A stretch of DNA of 28,089 nucleotides from Pelargonium cotyledonis (Eukaryota > Streptophyta > Magnoliopsida > Geraniales > Geraniaceae). Position 1 is the first letter of the stretch; each line of letters starts with the position of its first letter. The stretch lies in NCBI GenBank assembly GCA_036897625.1, contig JAYMTA010000474.1:1-28089 (forward strand), in the 5' to 3' direction. Position numbers and translations under genes: made by a program. The notes under the pieces are model-generated. The model made no database searches. It saw nothing but the letters and a program-made list of their open reading frames with translations, and was not told where the DNA came from. Of this stretch, positions 10,778 through 20,210 are shown one piece after another.

Positions 10778-11025
10778 CTCCCTTCGTTCCAAAATGAGTG
10801 TCTTGTTTGTCTAAATTTTTTGTTCTAAAATAAGTGTCTTGTTTCTATTTTTATGCTATTATATTATTATTCTTTTCATATTACCCTTATCACTTATGCA
10901 CATGAACAAATCTGCACATGGGTAGAGAAAATGAAGGTTATACTAAAAATACTCTAAATTATTTTATAATTTTTATTTTTAAAAAATAAAAATAAAATCA
11001 ACACACTCATTTTGAGACGGACGAG
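10778..11025. mobile_element. Stowaway-type MITE
   Basis: CTCCCTTCGTTCCAAAATGA at the left and ACACTCATTTTGAGACGGAC at the right form terminal inverted repeats flanked by TA. A second internal copy of the end-like word (GTTCTAAAATAAGTGTCTTG, near 10827) suggests a partial end duplication. It is a sister copy of 9261-9518. Confidence 0.75.
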
Positions 11026-11059
11026 TATTAAAAATATAAAAAAGAACTGCAATTATCAA

Positions 11060-12011
11060 CATAAACTTTTAGATGAAATGTAATTGAGAAGTAGTTTCAA
11101 GGATAACTCTCTCCAATTCAAGCAGTCTCTATGCTTCTTTTAGCATTTTAGGTATTCTAGGGCTTTGGTCATTGAAGGTGTGGTTGACGGCGGAGGGACC
11201 GAGATCAGTGCAGTGGTAGTGAGAGGTTGTACTGGACGTATCTGAGAAGAAGGTTGGACGGAAAGCGACGACGAAAGAAATTAGAGGACATGTTTTTTCT
11301 GTGAGGTGCGTGGTGCAGGGACGAGTTGTAGCGGCGGTGACGGTCGGGACGAGGCGGAGGCGAAATGTACGGTGACCAGTACATCAGATCTGGGACTATG
11401 GCAGGCGAGAGGAAGGGATTGGCTGAGAAGGTGAGTCAGGTGTTGGAAATGATTAACTTGGAGGGAGAGGAGGAGGGCGGGTTGGAGATGGATGTGCGAG
11501 GAGGTGGCCTGAGCGCGGCTTGCGGGGGGGAATATGGCGCAGAAAGGTTTCGACTTAAATTGAACAACCGGCGAGCCAAAATGAGAAGACTCGCCTGGAC
11601 AAATGAGGTCTGGGAAGCGCGACTGCAGTGGTGGAGGCTGGCCACTAGTGGTGGAGGAAGGCTCCTTTTGGAAGGAGTGGAAGCCGAGCGGGTGCCATAC
11701 AGTTGGTAATGGTTCCGAAATAGCTTTTTCGGGTCTCGTGTTAGGAACCGGAGTGCCAGTATTGGAATTGCTACTTCGGGTTTGGGTTTTTTGTTTTTGT
11801 TGTTCTGGTTTTGGTGTTGATGTTTTAGATAAGGGACTAGTGTTGTCTCCTTTGGTTTAGAGATCAGCGATGTAGAGGCTGGAGTATTCCTTGGTTTATG
11901 CGTGTATGTCTGGTATTGTTTGAGTATCTTAGGTTACAAATGTATTTGAATTATGAGTATTAATAAATGATCATTTTCTCGTCAAAAAAAAAACCATAAA
12001 CTTTTAGATGA
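11060..12011 (+). mobile_element. Retroposed, polyadenylated insertion, probably LINE-derived
   Basis: A perfect 17-bp direct repeat (cataaacttttagatga at 11060-11076 and 11995-12011) brackets 918 bp ending in AATAAATGA...GTC plus a 10-base A run (11984-11993). This is target-primed retroposition. The 5' half is GC-rich and encodes an open frame (11365-11709) with an acidic, Leu/Glu-rich start (VLEMINLEGEEEGG), reminiscent of plant LINE ORF1 starts. The 3' part is G/T-rich non-coding DNA, as in LINE 3' UTRs. No reverse transcriptase is present, so it may be an internally deleted LINE or another retroposed RNA. Confidence 0.7.
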
Positions 12012-13288
12012 GTTGACTCTCTAACATAGTATTAGAGCATGAGGTGACCGTTGTGACAAAATTGTAAGATTTTGTGATCTTGCATGTCATGAAGATGATT
12101 TTGGTTCGAGTTGTATAATGAGAAGCTAGAGTTGCCAAAATCATAGGCGGGTATAGTTTGTAGAAGACAACAATAAGCAGGGAAGTTTGGTATTCTAAAA
12201 TTAGAGTTAACATGGTTACAAATGAAACATGTTCTTCAAAAGTTCAGGGAATAGTAAAATTATAAAATAAAGTATATGGTATTTATATGTTCAAGGGATG
12301 AATGGTCACAGACTCTCTGTACTTTCACCAATATTGAAGTTGACCCTCAATTAAAATTTTCACTAATTTTAATACCTAGACTTTTCAAATTTTAGAAAAT
12401 CGCCAAACTTACCTATTACAACTGGTTGCATCTCTCCACGTCAGCAACTCTTCCACGTTGACATGACACGTCGATTCATCTACACCTTTTCATAAGTTGG
12501 ATGACATCTTTTTTAGCGTCGTAAAACATAAAAAAACACAGCCTTTGATGGGTCTCCTTCTCCGTTCATCTTTATCATTCTGCAAATAAAAAAACCTTAA
12601 AACCTTATGTACTAATGGATTTTGGCAATAATGAATTGGAGGCAAAATCGATAAGATCTTCATTATATGGATATGTGAATTGGAATAACTGTACATTATA
12701 TTGGTTTTTTTAAAGGCTCCAAGATGAAGGGGGTTTGACACAAACCTCAACCCATAAATAAATGAGAAATGTCTGTTTTATGTGTCATTAATGCATGTGT
12801 AATACATGTGCAATACGCGTCAATGATAACTTGCAATCAAACTAATTAAAACTTGTATTTGGCATATAATAAATGTAAAAATGTGCACCAATGTAATATT
12901 TGTAACCACGCCAATTCAGCTTCTAAGTGGTTTACCAATAAAACTCACGTCGATAAATTTTTGTAATGACACCAGAAGTGTTGTAACTACTGTATTTTCA
13001 TATAAAAACACGGGCCAATAAAACTTTATAACTAGACACATGTGTCAATCCTCGTTTCAAACAAATATGAAACATTTATTATTAAACTCTTAACTCATTG
13101 CATATATAAATATATGGTTGCCAGTTGCACTAAAAGTAACTCAAACACAAGAACTCAAGTATGAAAATCAATCACATATACCATAGAGTCAGTTTATATC
13201 TCTATTAGAAAGATAATAGTTTTAGCATACTTATTGTCTAGGTGCAAGCTCATGCAATTGCAATATGCTGGTTGCAAAGTGTTTTTAT
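12012..13288. other. AT-rich intergenic DNA
   Basis: No gene was found. A stretch near 12300-12480 (ACTCTCTGTACTTTCACC ... CCACGTCAGC ... CACGTTGACATGACACGT) has the wording of one arm of a plant foldback element, but I see no matching second arm. The remainder is low-complexity A/T-rich DNA up to the MULE target duplication. Confidence 0.5.
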
Positions 13289-13297
13289 TTCAATTTT
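13289..13297. repeat. MULE target-site duplication, left
   Basis: Nine bases (ttcaatttt), identical to 19539-19547. Confidence 0.7.
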
Positions 13298-13347
13298 TGG
13301 AAAATTATAAATAGCTTCATTGAACTATTGATTTAAAACATCTAACT

Positions 13348-13365
13348 AACTATTACTCTTGACAA
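13348..13365. repeat. LINE target-site duplication, left
   Basis: Eighteen bases (aactattactcttgacaa), repeated at 18654-18671. The first two As of the right copy could instead belong to the poly(A) tail, so the true length is 16-18 bp. It lies inside the MULE left terminal repeat. Confidence 0.9.
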
Positions 13366-13556
13366 TTTCCTTCTCTTTTTTTATAACTATATTTTTTATA
13401 TTGAGATAACAAATTGGAGACTCGGTGTATAGTCTAGTCTATTGACTAGTGTCTAGTCTTTTGACTAGTAAAGGACTTTTAGTTGCCATAACAGTTATAG
13501 TTTTTACGTGAGCAAATCGTCGGCGTAAAGTTAGGGTTCTGGTGCGATCATTGCGG

Positions 13557-14621
13557 ATGGCGGTGAACGGGGGCGAAGGTACGACGGCGATGGATGAGCT
13601 GAAGCAGAGGTGCGCTTCGTTGACGTTGGGCGGCGAGGGAGTTGCAGAGATGCTAGAGTGGGACTATGGAGAAGATGAGTCTGTCGTTGTTGTTGTGGAG
13701 CAAAGTCAGTGGATTGTTGTGGGGCGGTTTCTTATGGAGGCCCCAATTAACTTTGAAGCGATGAAGAGTATGATGGGTTCGCTATGGAGATCGGTGAAGA
13801 AGATGAGTGCGGAGGAGCTTCCATACTCGGGCGATGGGATCACGAGGTATGTGTTTGAATTTTACCATAAGAAGGATATGCTTAGAGTTCTGAATAAAGG
13901 GCCCTGGTTCTTTAATCGACATGTGTTGTTGTGTAGTCGGGTGGTAGGGGATATTGATCCGGTCACTGTTCCTCTATATACAGTGACGTTTTGGGTTCAA
14001 TTGCATGGGGTGCCGATGGGATATATGTCGGAACGCGTGTGTAGGGATATTAGAAATCTGATCGGGAAATATGAGGAGACCGATAAGAACAATTTTACAG
14101 GGGGTAGGGATAGGGTGATACGTATTAGGGTTTTATTGGATATTCGAAAGCCATTGATGAAAGGTATGAGACTGAAAAAGTTTGGAGGTGGTGTTGCGGA
14201 GGTGGAATTTAAATATGAACGGTTGCCAACATTTTGTTTCTTCTGTGGATTGTTAAGCCACAATGATAGCCATTTTGAGGCGTGCCCAGCCGAGGCAATC
14301 TTTGAATCAAGCTGCATCCAAGTGGTTTGTTGATAGCTCAACTAGAGTTGGGGGTGGGACGCTATTAGGGGGGTTGGAGGTGGTGCAACAGCTCCGGAGG
14401 TATTGGGGTCGGCTTTCTCGAGTAGGGGAGCTACGGGTCAGAAGGTGGAGGTGCCGGCGTTGGATGCGACCGATAAGAAAATGAGGAGGGTAAGTGCAGA
14501 TGGGGTTGATTCTGGGGAGAAGAGTAGTGCAATGGATGAAGAGGGATGTTTACCGAGTGATGAGGTATCAAAAAATGATGTGATGGCGGACTCCCGGGAG
14601 GAGATCCACCAAGACCAATGA
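13557..14621 (+). pseudogene. LINE ORF1: DUF4283 and CCHC zinc-knuckle RNA-binding protein, frameshifted
   Basis: The first ATG in the good frame is 13557 (MAVNGGEG). An acidic N-terminus (LTLGGEGVAEMLEWDYGEDE) leads into DUF4283, with the typical words WIVVGRFL, SLWRSVKKM and VLNKGPWFFNRH, then a zf-CCHC_4-type knuckle (CFFCGLLSHNDSHFEAC at about 14236-14286). The frame closes at 14331-14333. Downstream sequence in other frames (14263-14484 and 14403-14621) continues a hydrophilic tail ending in TGA at 14619-14621, so at least one frameshift lies soon after the knuckle. The product normally coats LINE RNA as a ribonucleoprotein. The tail stop overlaps the ORF2 start. Confidence 0.85.
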
Positions 14622-17600
14622 GTTGTTTAAGTTGGAACTGTCATGGGATGGGCAACCCACGGACAGTTCAAGTTCTCAAAGACTTGGTTCGGGTAGGCCT
14701 AACTTGGTATTTCTAATTAAAACTCATTGTGCGGGTGTGAAGTTGGAAAGGGTGAAGAGTCAGATAGGTATGCAGGAGATGTTCTCGGTAGATAGTAGGG
14801 GGAGGAGTGGTGGATTGGCGGTCTTTTGGGATGGTAGAGTCAAGGTTTCGCTGCTAGGGGTATCCAAGAATCATATTGATGTTGTTGTAGTTCAAAATGA
14901 TGTTGGAGAATGAAGAGTGACATGCTTCTATGGGGAACCGGTGAGGGTTAGGAGATTCGAAACGTGGAATTTGTTGAGGGAGCTATCAAGGAAGTCGACA
15001 TTACAATGGTTGTGCCTTGGTGATTTTAATGATAGACTCGCTAGCTCGGAGAAGAGGGGGGTGATCCTCAACCTCATTGGTTGATTGATGGCTTTGCTAG
15101 TGTAGTATTTGATAGCGAGTTAGTAGATTTGGGGATGGATGGGTACCAATTCATTTGGTGTTAGGGTCGGGGGACGAGGGATTATGTGGAGGAGAAGCTA
15201 GATAGGGTATTGGCCAACGATGCTTGGGTCACGATGTTTGAAGGGTATAGAATGTGGAATTTACCTTGGTTAACGTCAGATTACACACCTTTATTCGTGA
15301 AACCAGTGGCGGATAAGGGCAGCGGGTATAGTAAGCGGTTTCGGTTCGAAAACTGTTGGATAGGTGAGCCGGGGTGTCGGGAGGTGGTAGTGAACAGTTG
15401 GGGGGGTCGTGGCGAAGGTTCTGTGTTGGAAAAATCACCCGAAGTGGCCGGGCTTTAGCGGAGTGGGGCGGTCCAAGATTAAAGAGACTAATGAAAAAGG
15501 TAAGGAGGCAAGAGCTTTAGTGACGAAAGGTGGTGGACGGGATAATGGAGATGTCATAAAAGGTTATTATAAAGCTTTAAAGGCATATGAAATATATTGG
15601 AAGCAACGTGCTAAATCATTTTGGCTTGCCGGAGATGATTAGAATATGAAATACTTTCATGCCTTAGCGTATGGGAGGAGGAGGAATAATAGGGTCGATC
15701 AATTGAAGGATGAGGGGGGGATGTGGCGGAAAGAAGGTCAGGGATTGGAGCAGCTGATGTTTGATTATTTTGTTAATCTTTTCAGGTCACAAGGTGTGGT
15801 GTCGGAGCCGGTTTGTCGGTTAATTGGGCGAAGATTGTCAGAGGCGCACAATGCAGAGCTCTTGGAGCCGTTTGGGGAGTTGGAGGTGAAGGCGGCTTTA
15901 GATTCTATGCATGATGATAAAGCGTCAGGCCCGGATGGTCTCAATCCGGCATTCTTTAAGAATTATTGGGATGTTATAGGGGCGGGTGTGGTGGATGCGT
16001 GTTTGTCGATTATTCGGGATGGTGTAATGCTGGAGGGTTCAAATGATGCGCTTATTGTTTTGATTCCCAAGAAGGCAAAGTCGGAGGTTATGGGGGATCT
16101 CAGGCCTATCTCGTTGTGTAACATTTTGTAAAAGTTGGTTGCGAAGATGTTAGCAACTCGATTGAAAGGAGTGTTGGATGTGTGTGTTTCGGAGTCGCAA
16201 AGTGCATTTTTAGCAGGTCGACTAATTTCAAACAATATTGGGATTGCGACGGAGGTTTTACATTGTATGAAGAGGCGGGCTCAAGGGTCGAACGGAGTGG
16301 TGGCACTTAAGTTGGATATGGCGAAGGCGCATGACCGGGTTGAGTGGCGGTTTGTCATTGATGTCATGAGGGCGATGGGGTTTTATGAGAAATGGTGCGA
16401 GCTGATCTGGATGTGTATGTCGACAGCTAGGTATCAGCTGATTACTCGGGATGGTTTGTTGGATGTGCTGATGCCTGGGAGAAGCATCCGTCAAGGCAAT
16501 CCTTTGTCGTTGTACATCTTTATCTTATGTGCCTAGGGCCTCTCGATGCTGATTAGAAAGGGGGAAAGGCGGGGCAGAATTCATGGATGTAGAATTGTGC
16601 GTTCAGCTCCGGCGGTTTCTCATTTATTTTTTGCTGACGATAGGTTTTTATTTTTTCGGGCAAAAGAGGATGAGTGTTGGAAATCAAGCGGATTCTCGGT
16701 ATTTATGAGGAAGCTTTTGGGCAAATGGTGAATTATGTGAAGTCATCTGTAGTGTTTAGCAAAAATGTGGGTGTTACTTCGAGGGAAGATTTGTGTTCTC
16801 GGTTAGGAGTTAGGGAGGAGCAAGAGGTTAATAGCTATCTTGGGTTACCGGTTAGCATGTGAAGGAGTAAAGCTGAGGTGTTCCGGTATTTGAAGGACAA
16901 GGTGGCTCAGCGGTTGTCGGGTTGGGGGAGGAGGTTTCTGTCCCGTGCCGGTAAAGAAGTACTATTAAAGACGGTGGCGCAATCGTTACCGAATTACGCC
17001 ATGAGCATTTTCCTTTTGCCTTTGGATACTTGTGGAGCATTGGAGCGTATGATGAATGCATTTTGGTGGGGTTCGGGTTCTAATAATTCTCGAGGTATTC
17101 ATTAGGCATTGTGGGATAAGCTTTGTAACGGAAAAATGGTCGGGGGGATGGGTGCTCGGAAGCTTGGAGAGTTTAACTTGGCCCTCCTTGGTAAACAAGG
17201 ATGGCGTTTGTTGACGAGGCCGAATAGCTTGTTGGCGAGGATGATGAAGGCTCGATATTATCCCAAGTCGTCTTTCTTGGAGGCTATGATCGGGGCGAAT
17301 CCAAGTTACTTTTGGCATAGTATACACGTTGCCCAGAATTTGTTAAGTGGAAGCTGTGTGGTGAGAATTGGGGATGGTAAAAGCACAAAAATAATTAAGG
17401 ACCCATGGTTGGGGGGTAATGAGGTGAAGGTGGTGTTGTCCCCGGCTCCAGAGGGGTGGAAAGAAGCCACAATGGATAGGTTGTTCGAGCAAGAGAGGAG
17501 GGAGTGGGATTGGGCGGTGGTCAATGGGTTATTTTCAGTGGAGGAGAGGAGAGCAGTAGGAAGAATTGTGCTGGTCGGAGGGGATCGGTGGATTGTTGGA

Positions 17601-18626
17601 GATGAGAGTTAGAGCGGGATGGTATATACTCAGTGAAGAGTGCGTATCGGTGGTTGAGGCGAGGTGGTGATTAGGTGGATGTGGGAAGTGAGGACAAGTT
17701 GATGTGGAAGAAGCTATGGGGGATGAGGTGCCCTCCAAAAGTGAAGCATTTCATATGGAGGGGCTGTAACAGGTATGTGCCATCTCTTACTCGCCTTTAT
17801 GAGCGTCGAGTTGATGTTGATTTACAATGCTCGGGTTGTAACTTGTGAGAAAGTAAGGGACTATTGGGTGCGGAGCGGTTTGAGAGTTGTATAGGAAGTG
17901 GGCTGGTCCTTTAAGCACTGGTGGAGTGAGGTTTCGAGACGAGAAAAGGCTCAAAAATGGGGGTGGGCGACGACGTTGTGTTGGGTGTTGTGGAAGAGCA
18001 GGAATGATAAGGTGTGGAATCGGGTGGAATGGTCAGTGTATAAGGTTTTGAGGGTTGGTTCCGAGCTGTTGAAGGGGTGGTTGGGGGCTCGGGGCGCCTC
18101 TACTGATGTGATTGAAGGTGGTAGGGAGAGGGTGGAGAGGTGGTTGGTGCCGAAAAGGGGTACTATGAAAATTAATACCGATGCAAAGATATTTAAGGAT
18201 GTTGGCTGGCCCGATGGAAGGTGGGTTGCTCGTGGGGATGGAGGGCATTTTTTGGGAGCAGGTTGCCAGAAAAGAGAGGCGGCACTGGAGATTGAGGTGG
18301 CGGAATGTTGGGCCATCCGGGAGGCGCTGGGGTGAGCGGCCGTGAAGGGGTGGAGAAGTGTGGTGGTTGAGTCGGACGCAGAGCTCGTGGTGAGGGAGTT
18401 GCAGCAAGGAGTTGGAGTTACGGGTTCAAGTGGTTTGTTGGTAAACGATTGTCTATCACTGATCGGTCATTTCGACAGTGTAGTTTTTAGTTTTTGTCGG
18501 CACTCTGCGAATCGGGTTGCTCACGAGCTTGCTTGGCTTCCTAGTTCTGAGTCTGAGCTTAGTTTTATTGATTTAGATACGGTCCCGTATGCTATTCGTA
18601 TTTGTATTTTGAACAATTTGGAATGA
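14618..18626 (+). pseudogene. LINE ORF2: endonuclease-reverse transcriptase-RNase H, many lesions
   Basis: ATG 14618 opens the usual start MSCLSWNCHGMGNPRTVQVL. Endonuclease words follow (CLGDFNDRLASSEKRG; SDYTPL in place of the expected SDH motif, near 15280). Reverse transcriptase spans about 15890-16660 with DKASGPDGLNPAFFK, DLRPISLCNI, QSAFLAGR, LDMAKAHDRVEW, GNPLSLYIF and the catalytic FADD. A zf-RVT-like segment is at about 17702-17850 (LWGMRCPPKVKHFIWRG). RNase H is at about 18165-18560 (NTDA, AECWAIREA, ESDAELVV, HSANRVAHELAW). In-frame stops are at 14911, 15162, 15640, 16129, 16534, 16860, 17103 and 18333. Frame changes occur near 14700, 15060, 15445, 16680 and 17612, and sequence appears to be missing near 17850-17890. 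The enzyme would nick target DNA and copy the LINE RNA, but this copy cannot. Confidence 0.9.
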
Positions 18627-18653
18627 ATTTAAGTTTGCATTCAAAAAAAAAAA

Positions 18654-18671
18654 AACTATTACTCTTGACAA
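18654..18671. repeat. LINE target-site duplication, right
   Basis: Matches 13348-13365, directly after the A run. Confidence 0.9.
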
Positions 18672-18739
18672 CTAGTCTTATATTAATTTACCATTTAATT
18701 TCACCGTTAGTTTAATGTTAAAAGACAAATATACCCTTC

Positions 18740-19380
18740 TAACTTTAATTTACCAAACAAGCCTTTAAGCTATTGAATTTAAAAAAAAAAAAACTAAAAA
18801 CTAAAACCCTAATTTCATCTCTCTCTCTCTCACACACACACATCCAGCAACGGCAGCGGCTCCGACGGACAACAACCACGGTGACGCTCGATCTGGCCCC
18901 TCCATTCCAGATCTAGCGAGCTTGACGGTGTGTCTTCCCCGAGCTCCGGCGGACTGTGGCCTCTCCATTTCAAATCCAGCGAGTTGCTGCTTGCCGAGAG
19001 AGGAGATTCGGCTGCTGTCCAAATTTGAGCCGGAGAACTAGGCCGAGCTCGACTCGCCTGGAAGTCGTTGGAGATGGTCGGCACTGCTAGCTAGGGCGAA
19101 GTCGTTTTTTTTTTTTTTTTTTTTTATGTTGTAATTTGTGGATTGTTTTAATTTTGTGAAATTGTTGTTGATTATGTAAATTTGTAACCGAAATCAACTG
19201 TGAAATTATTGGTTCAATTTGTATTTTTCGAACAAAACTAATTTTGCCGGAATCCGGAAATTGGTGGCCATAATCTGAAAATTGGTGCCATAATCGGTAA
19301 AAAAATTTTGGAATCTGAAAATTGTGTCAGAATCTTCAAAAGCGTTCTTCTTTGTTCTTCAATTACTTGAATGTTTGATG
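18740..19380. other. MULE interior with GC-rich, possibly captured, segment
   Basis: Starts with AACCCTAATTTCATC and a TC/CA microsatellite (about 18815-18842), looking like a plant 5' leader. A GC-rich block of about 260 bp (18840-19100) follows, then a T run (about 19107-19126) and AT-rich DNA. The GC-rich block contains a diverged direct duplication (18894-18924 and 18957-18986, both with TGGCC.CTCCATT). Short minus-strand frames here show no recognisable domain. Gene-fragment capture (Pack-MULE) is an inference. Confidence 0.45.
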
Positions 19381-19538
19381 AAGGACATTTTGTGAATTTT
19401 TTTAAAAAAAAGTCACAGGTCTATCATGTAATGAGAGATGATTTTTTCGTCTAAAATTAAACGGATTCGTTAAATGATAAGTTAATAAGGGCTAGATGTC
19501 AAGACGTTAAGTTTATAGAAGTTATCTGCAATTTTTCA

Positions 19539-19547
19539 TTCAATTTT
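19539..19547. repeat. MULE target-site duplication, right
   Basis: Nine bases (ttcaatttt), identical to 13289-13297. Confidence 0.7.
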
Positions 19548-20210
19548 CTTTTAATTTTTCTTTGTTACACTCCCTATTTTTCTTAATCCTAATAAATTTA
19601 TCAAGAGGTGACAAACACTCCTCAACACGATCTTTCTTGTGCAAACTAACAGACCCTAGACGTGAAACAAAAAGAGCTAAGACACTGGCCAATATGCCCA
19701 ACAAAACCAATTATGATACTACGTCAAAACGTACTCCAACCCAAAGATTAAACTATTAAGTGAAATGTTCAACTCGTATATCAAGTGGTGAGTAGACACC
19801 CACAACACTTCTCAAACTCTTGCCTAAGCACCAAAATAATAATAATAATAATAATCATTTGATAAAGGTAGAGAAAGCTTTCGAGTCGTTACACTACAAT
19901 TTGAAGATGAAAAGTTCGATCAACCCGACTTCTGGTCTGATTTCCTTCAAGTTGCATAATTTTGGCAAACTAAACATAAATGTATGTGTTGTATCATTAA
20001 AATAATTCCCCTACCAAATCGATCTACTACATAAAACCTCCAGATTCCAAATAACTCCATCGACTACATAAAAAATTCCAAGTAAGCTACTAAAGCAACA
20101 AGAAAGAATAGAAGGCAGTGGAGATGGTGGAGCTTTCATTATCATGAGTAGAGGATTGATTAGCCAGTCATTGTTTCATTTGAATAATAGCCACGGACTT
20201 ACTCACTAGG
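19548..20210. other. EB1 3' flank and 3' UTR region
   Basis: Lies just downstream of the minus-strand EB1 stop. The part nearest 20210 is probably 3' UTR. It contains an (AAT)n microsatellite at about 19836-19854. Short open frames at 19562-19759 and 19820-20005 have biased composition and no family. The polyadenylation site was not identified. Confidence 0.5.

Larger units (their letters stand above)
13366..18655 (+). mobile_element. Full-length but decayed L1-type LINE
   Basis: A 5,290-bp insertion lies between 16-18-bp target duplications and ends in a 13-base A run (18643-18655), the mark of target-primed reverse transcription. The order is: a short 5' UTR with tandem (g)actagt-type words (about 13430-13475), ORF1 (DUF4283 and CCHC knuckle), ORF2 (endonuclease, reverse transcriptase, zinc-binding segment, RNase H), then a 3' UTR of only about 16 bp. 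GC content is clearly above the surroundings. It is complete end to end, but several frameshifts and about eight in-frame stops in ORF2 make it non-autonomous now. It inserted into the left arm of a MULE and so is younger than that element. Confidence 0.93.
13298..19538. mobile_element. Non-autonomous Mutator-like element (MULE), split by a LINE
   Basis: A perfect 9-bp direct repeat (ttcaatttt, 13289-13297 and 19539-19547) flanks inverted ends TGGAAAATTATAAATAGCTTC and TGAAAAATTGCAGATAACTTC. The inverted repeat continues deeper: CTTGACAACTAGTCTTATATT on the left (spanning the LINE insertion point) against CTTGACATCTAGCCCTTATTAA on the right, then ACCATTTAA...CCGTTAG against ATCATTTAACGAATCCGTTTA. 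A 9-bp duplication with long terminal repeats is the Mutator signature. Without the LINE and one copy of its duplication it is about 930 bp. It encodes no transposase. Its interior (about 18740-19380) has a GC-rich block unlike its surroundings. Confidence 0.75.

Noticed and set aside
12300..12480. Possible foldback-element arm
   Set aside because: Wording resembles foldback arms, but no complementary arm or target duplication was found.
17951..18407. 121- and 124-codon minus-strand frames
   Set aside because: Pro/Ser/Thr-rich antisense shadows of the GC-rich LINE ORF2.
18801..19084. Minus-strand open frames in the MULE interior (73 and 84 codons)
   Set aside because: They overlap each other in different frames, show no domain, and follow from GC-rich composition; kept only as part of the captured-fragment hypothesis.
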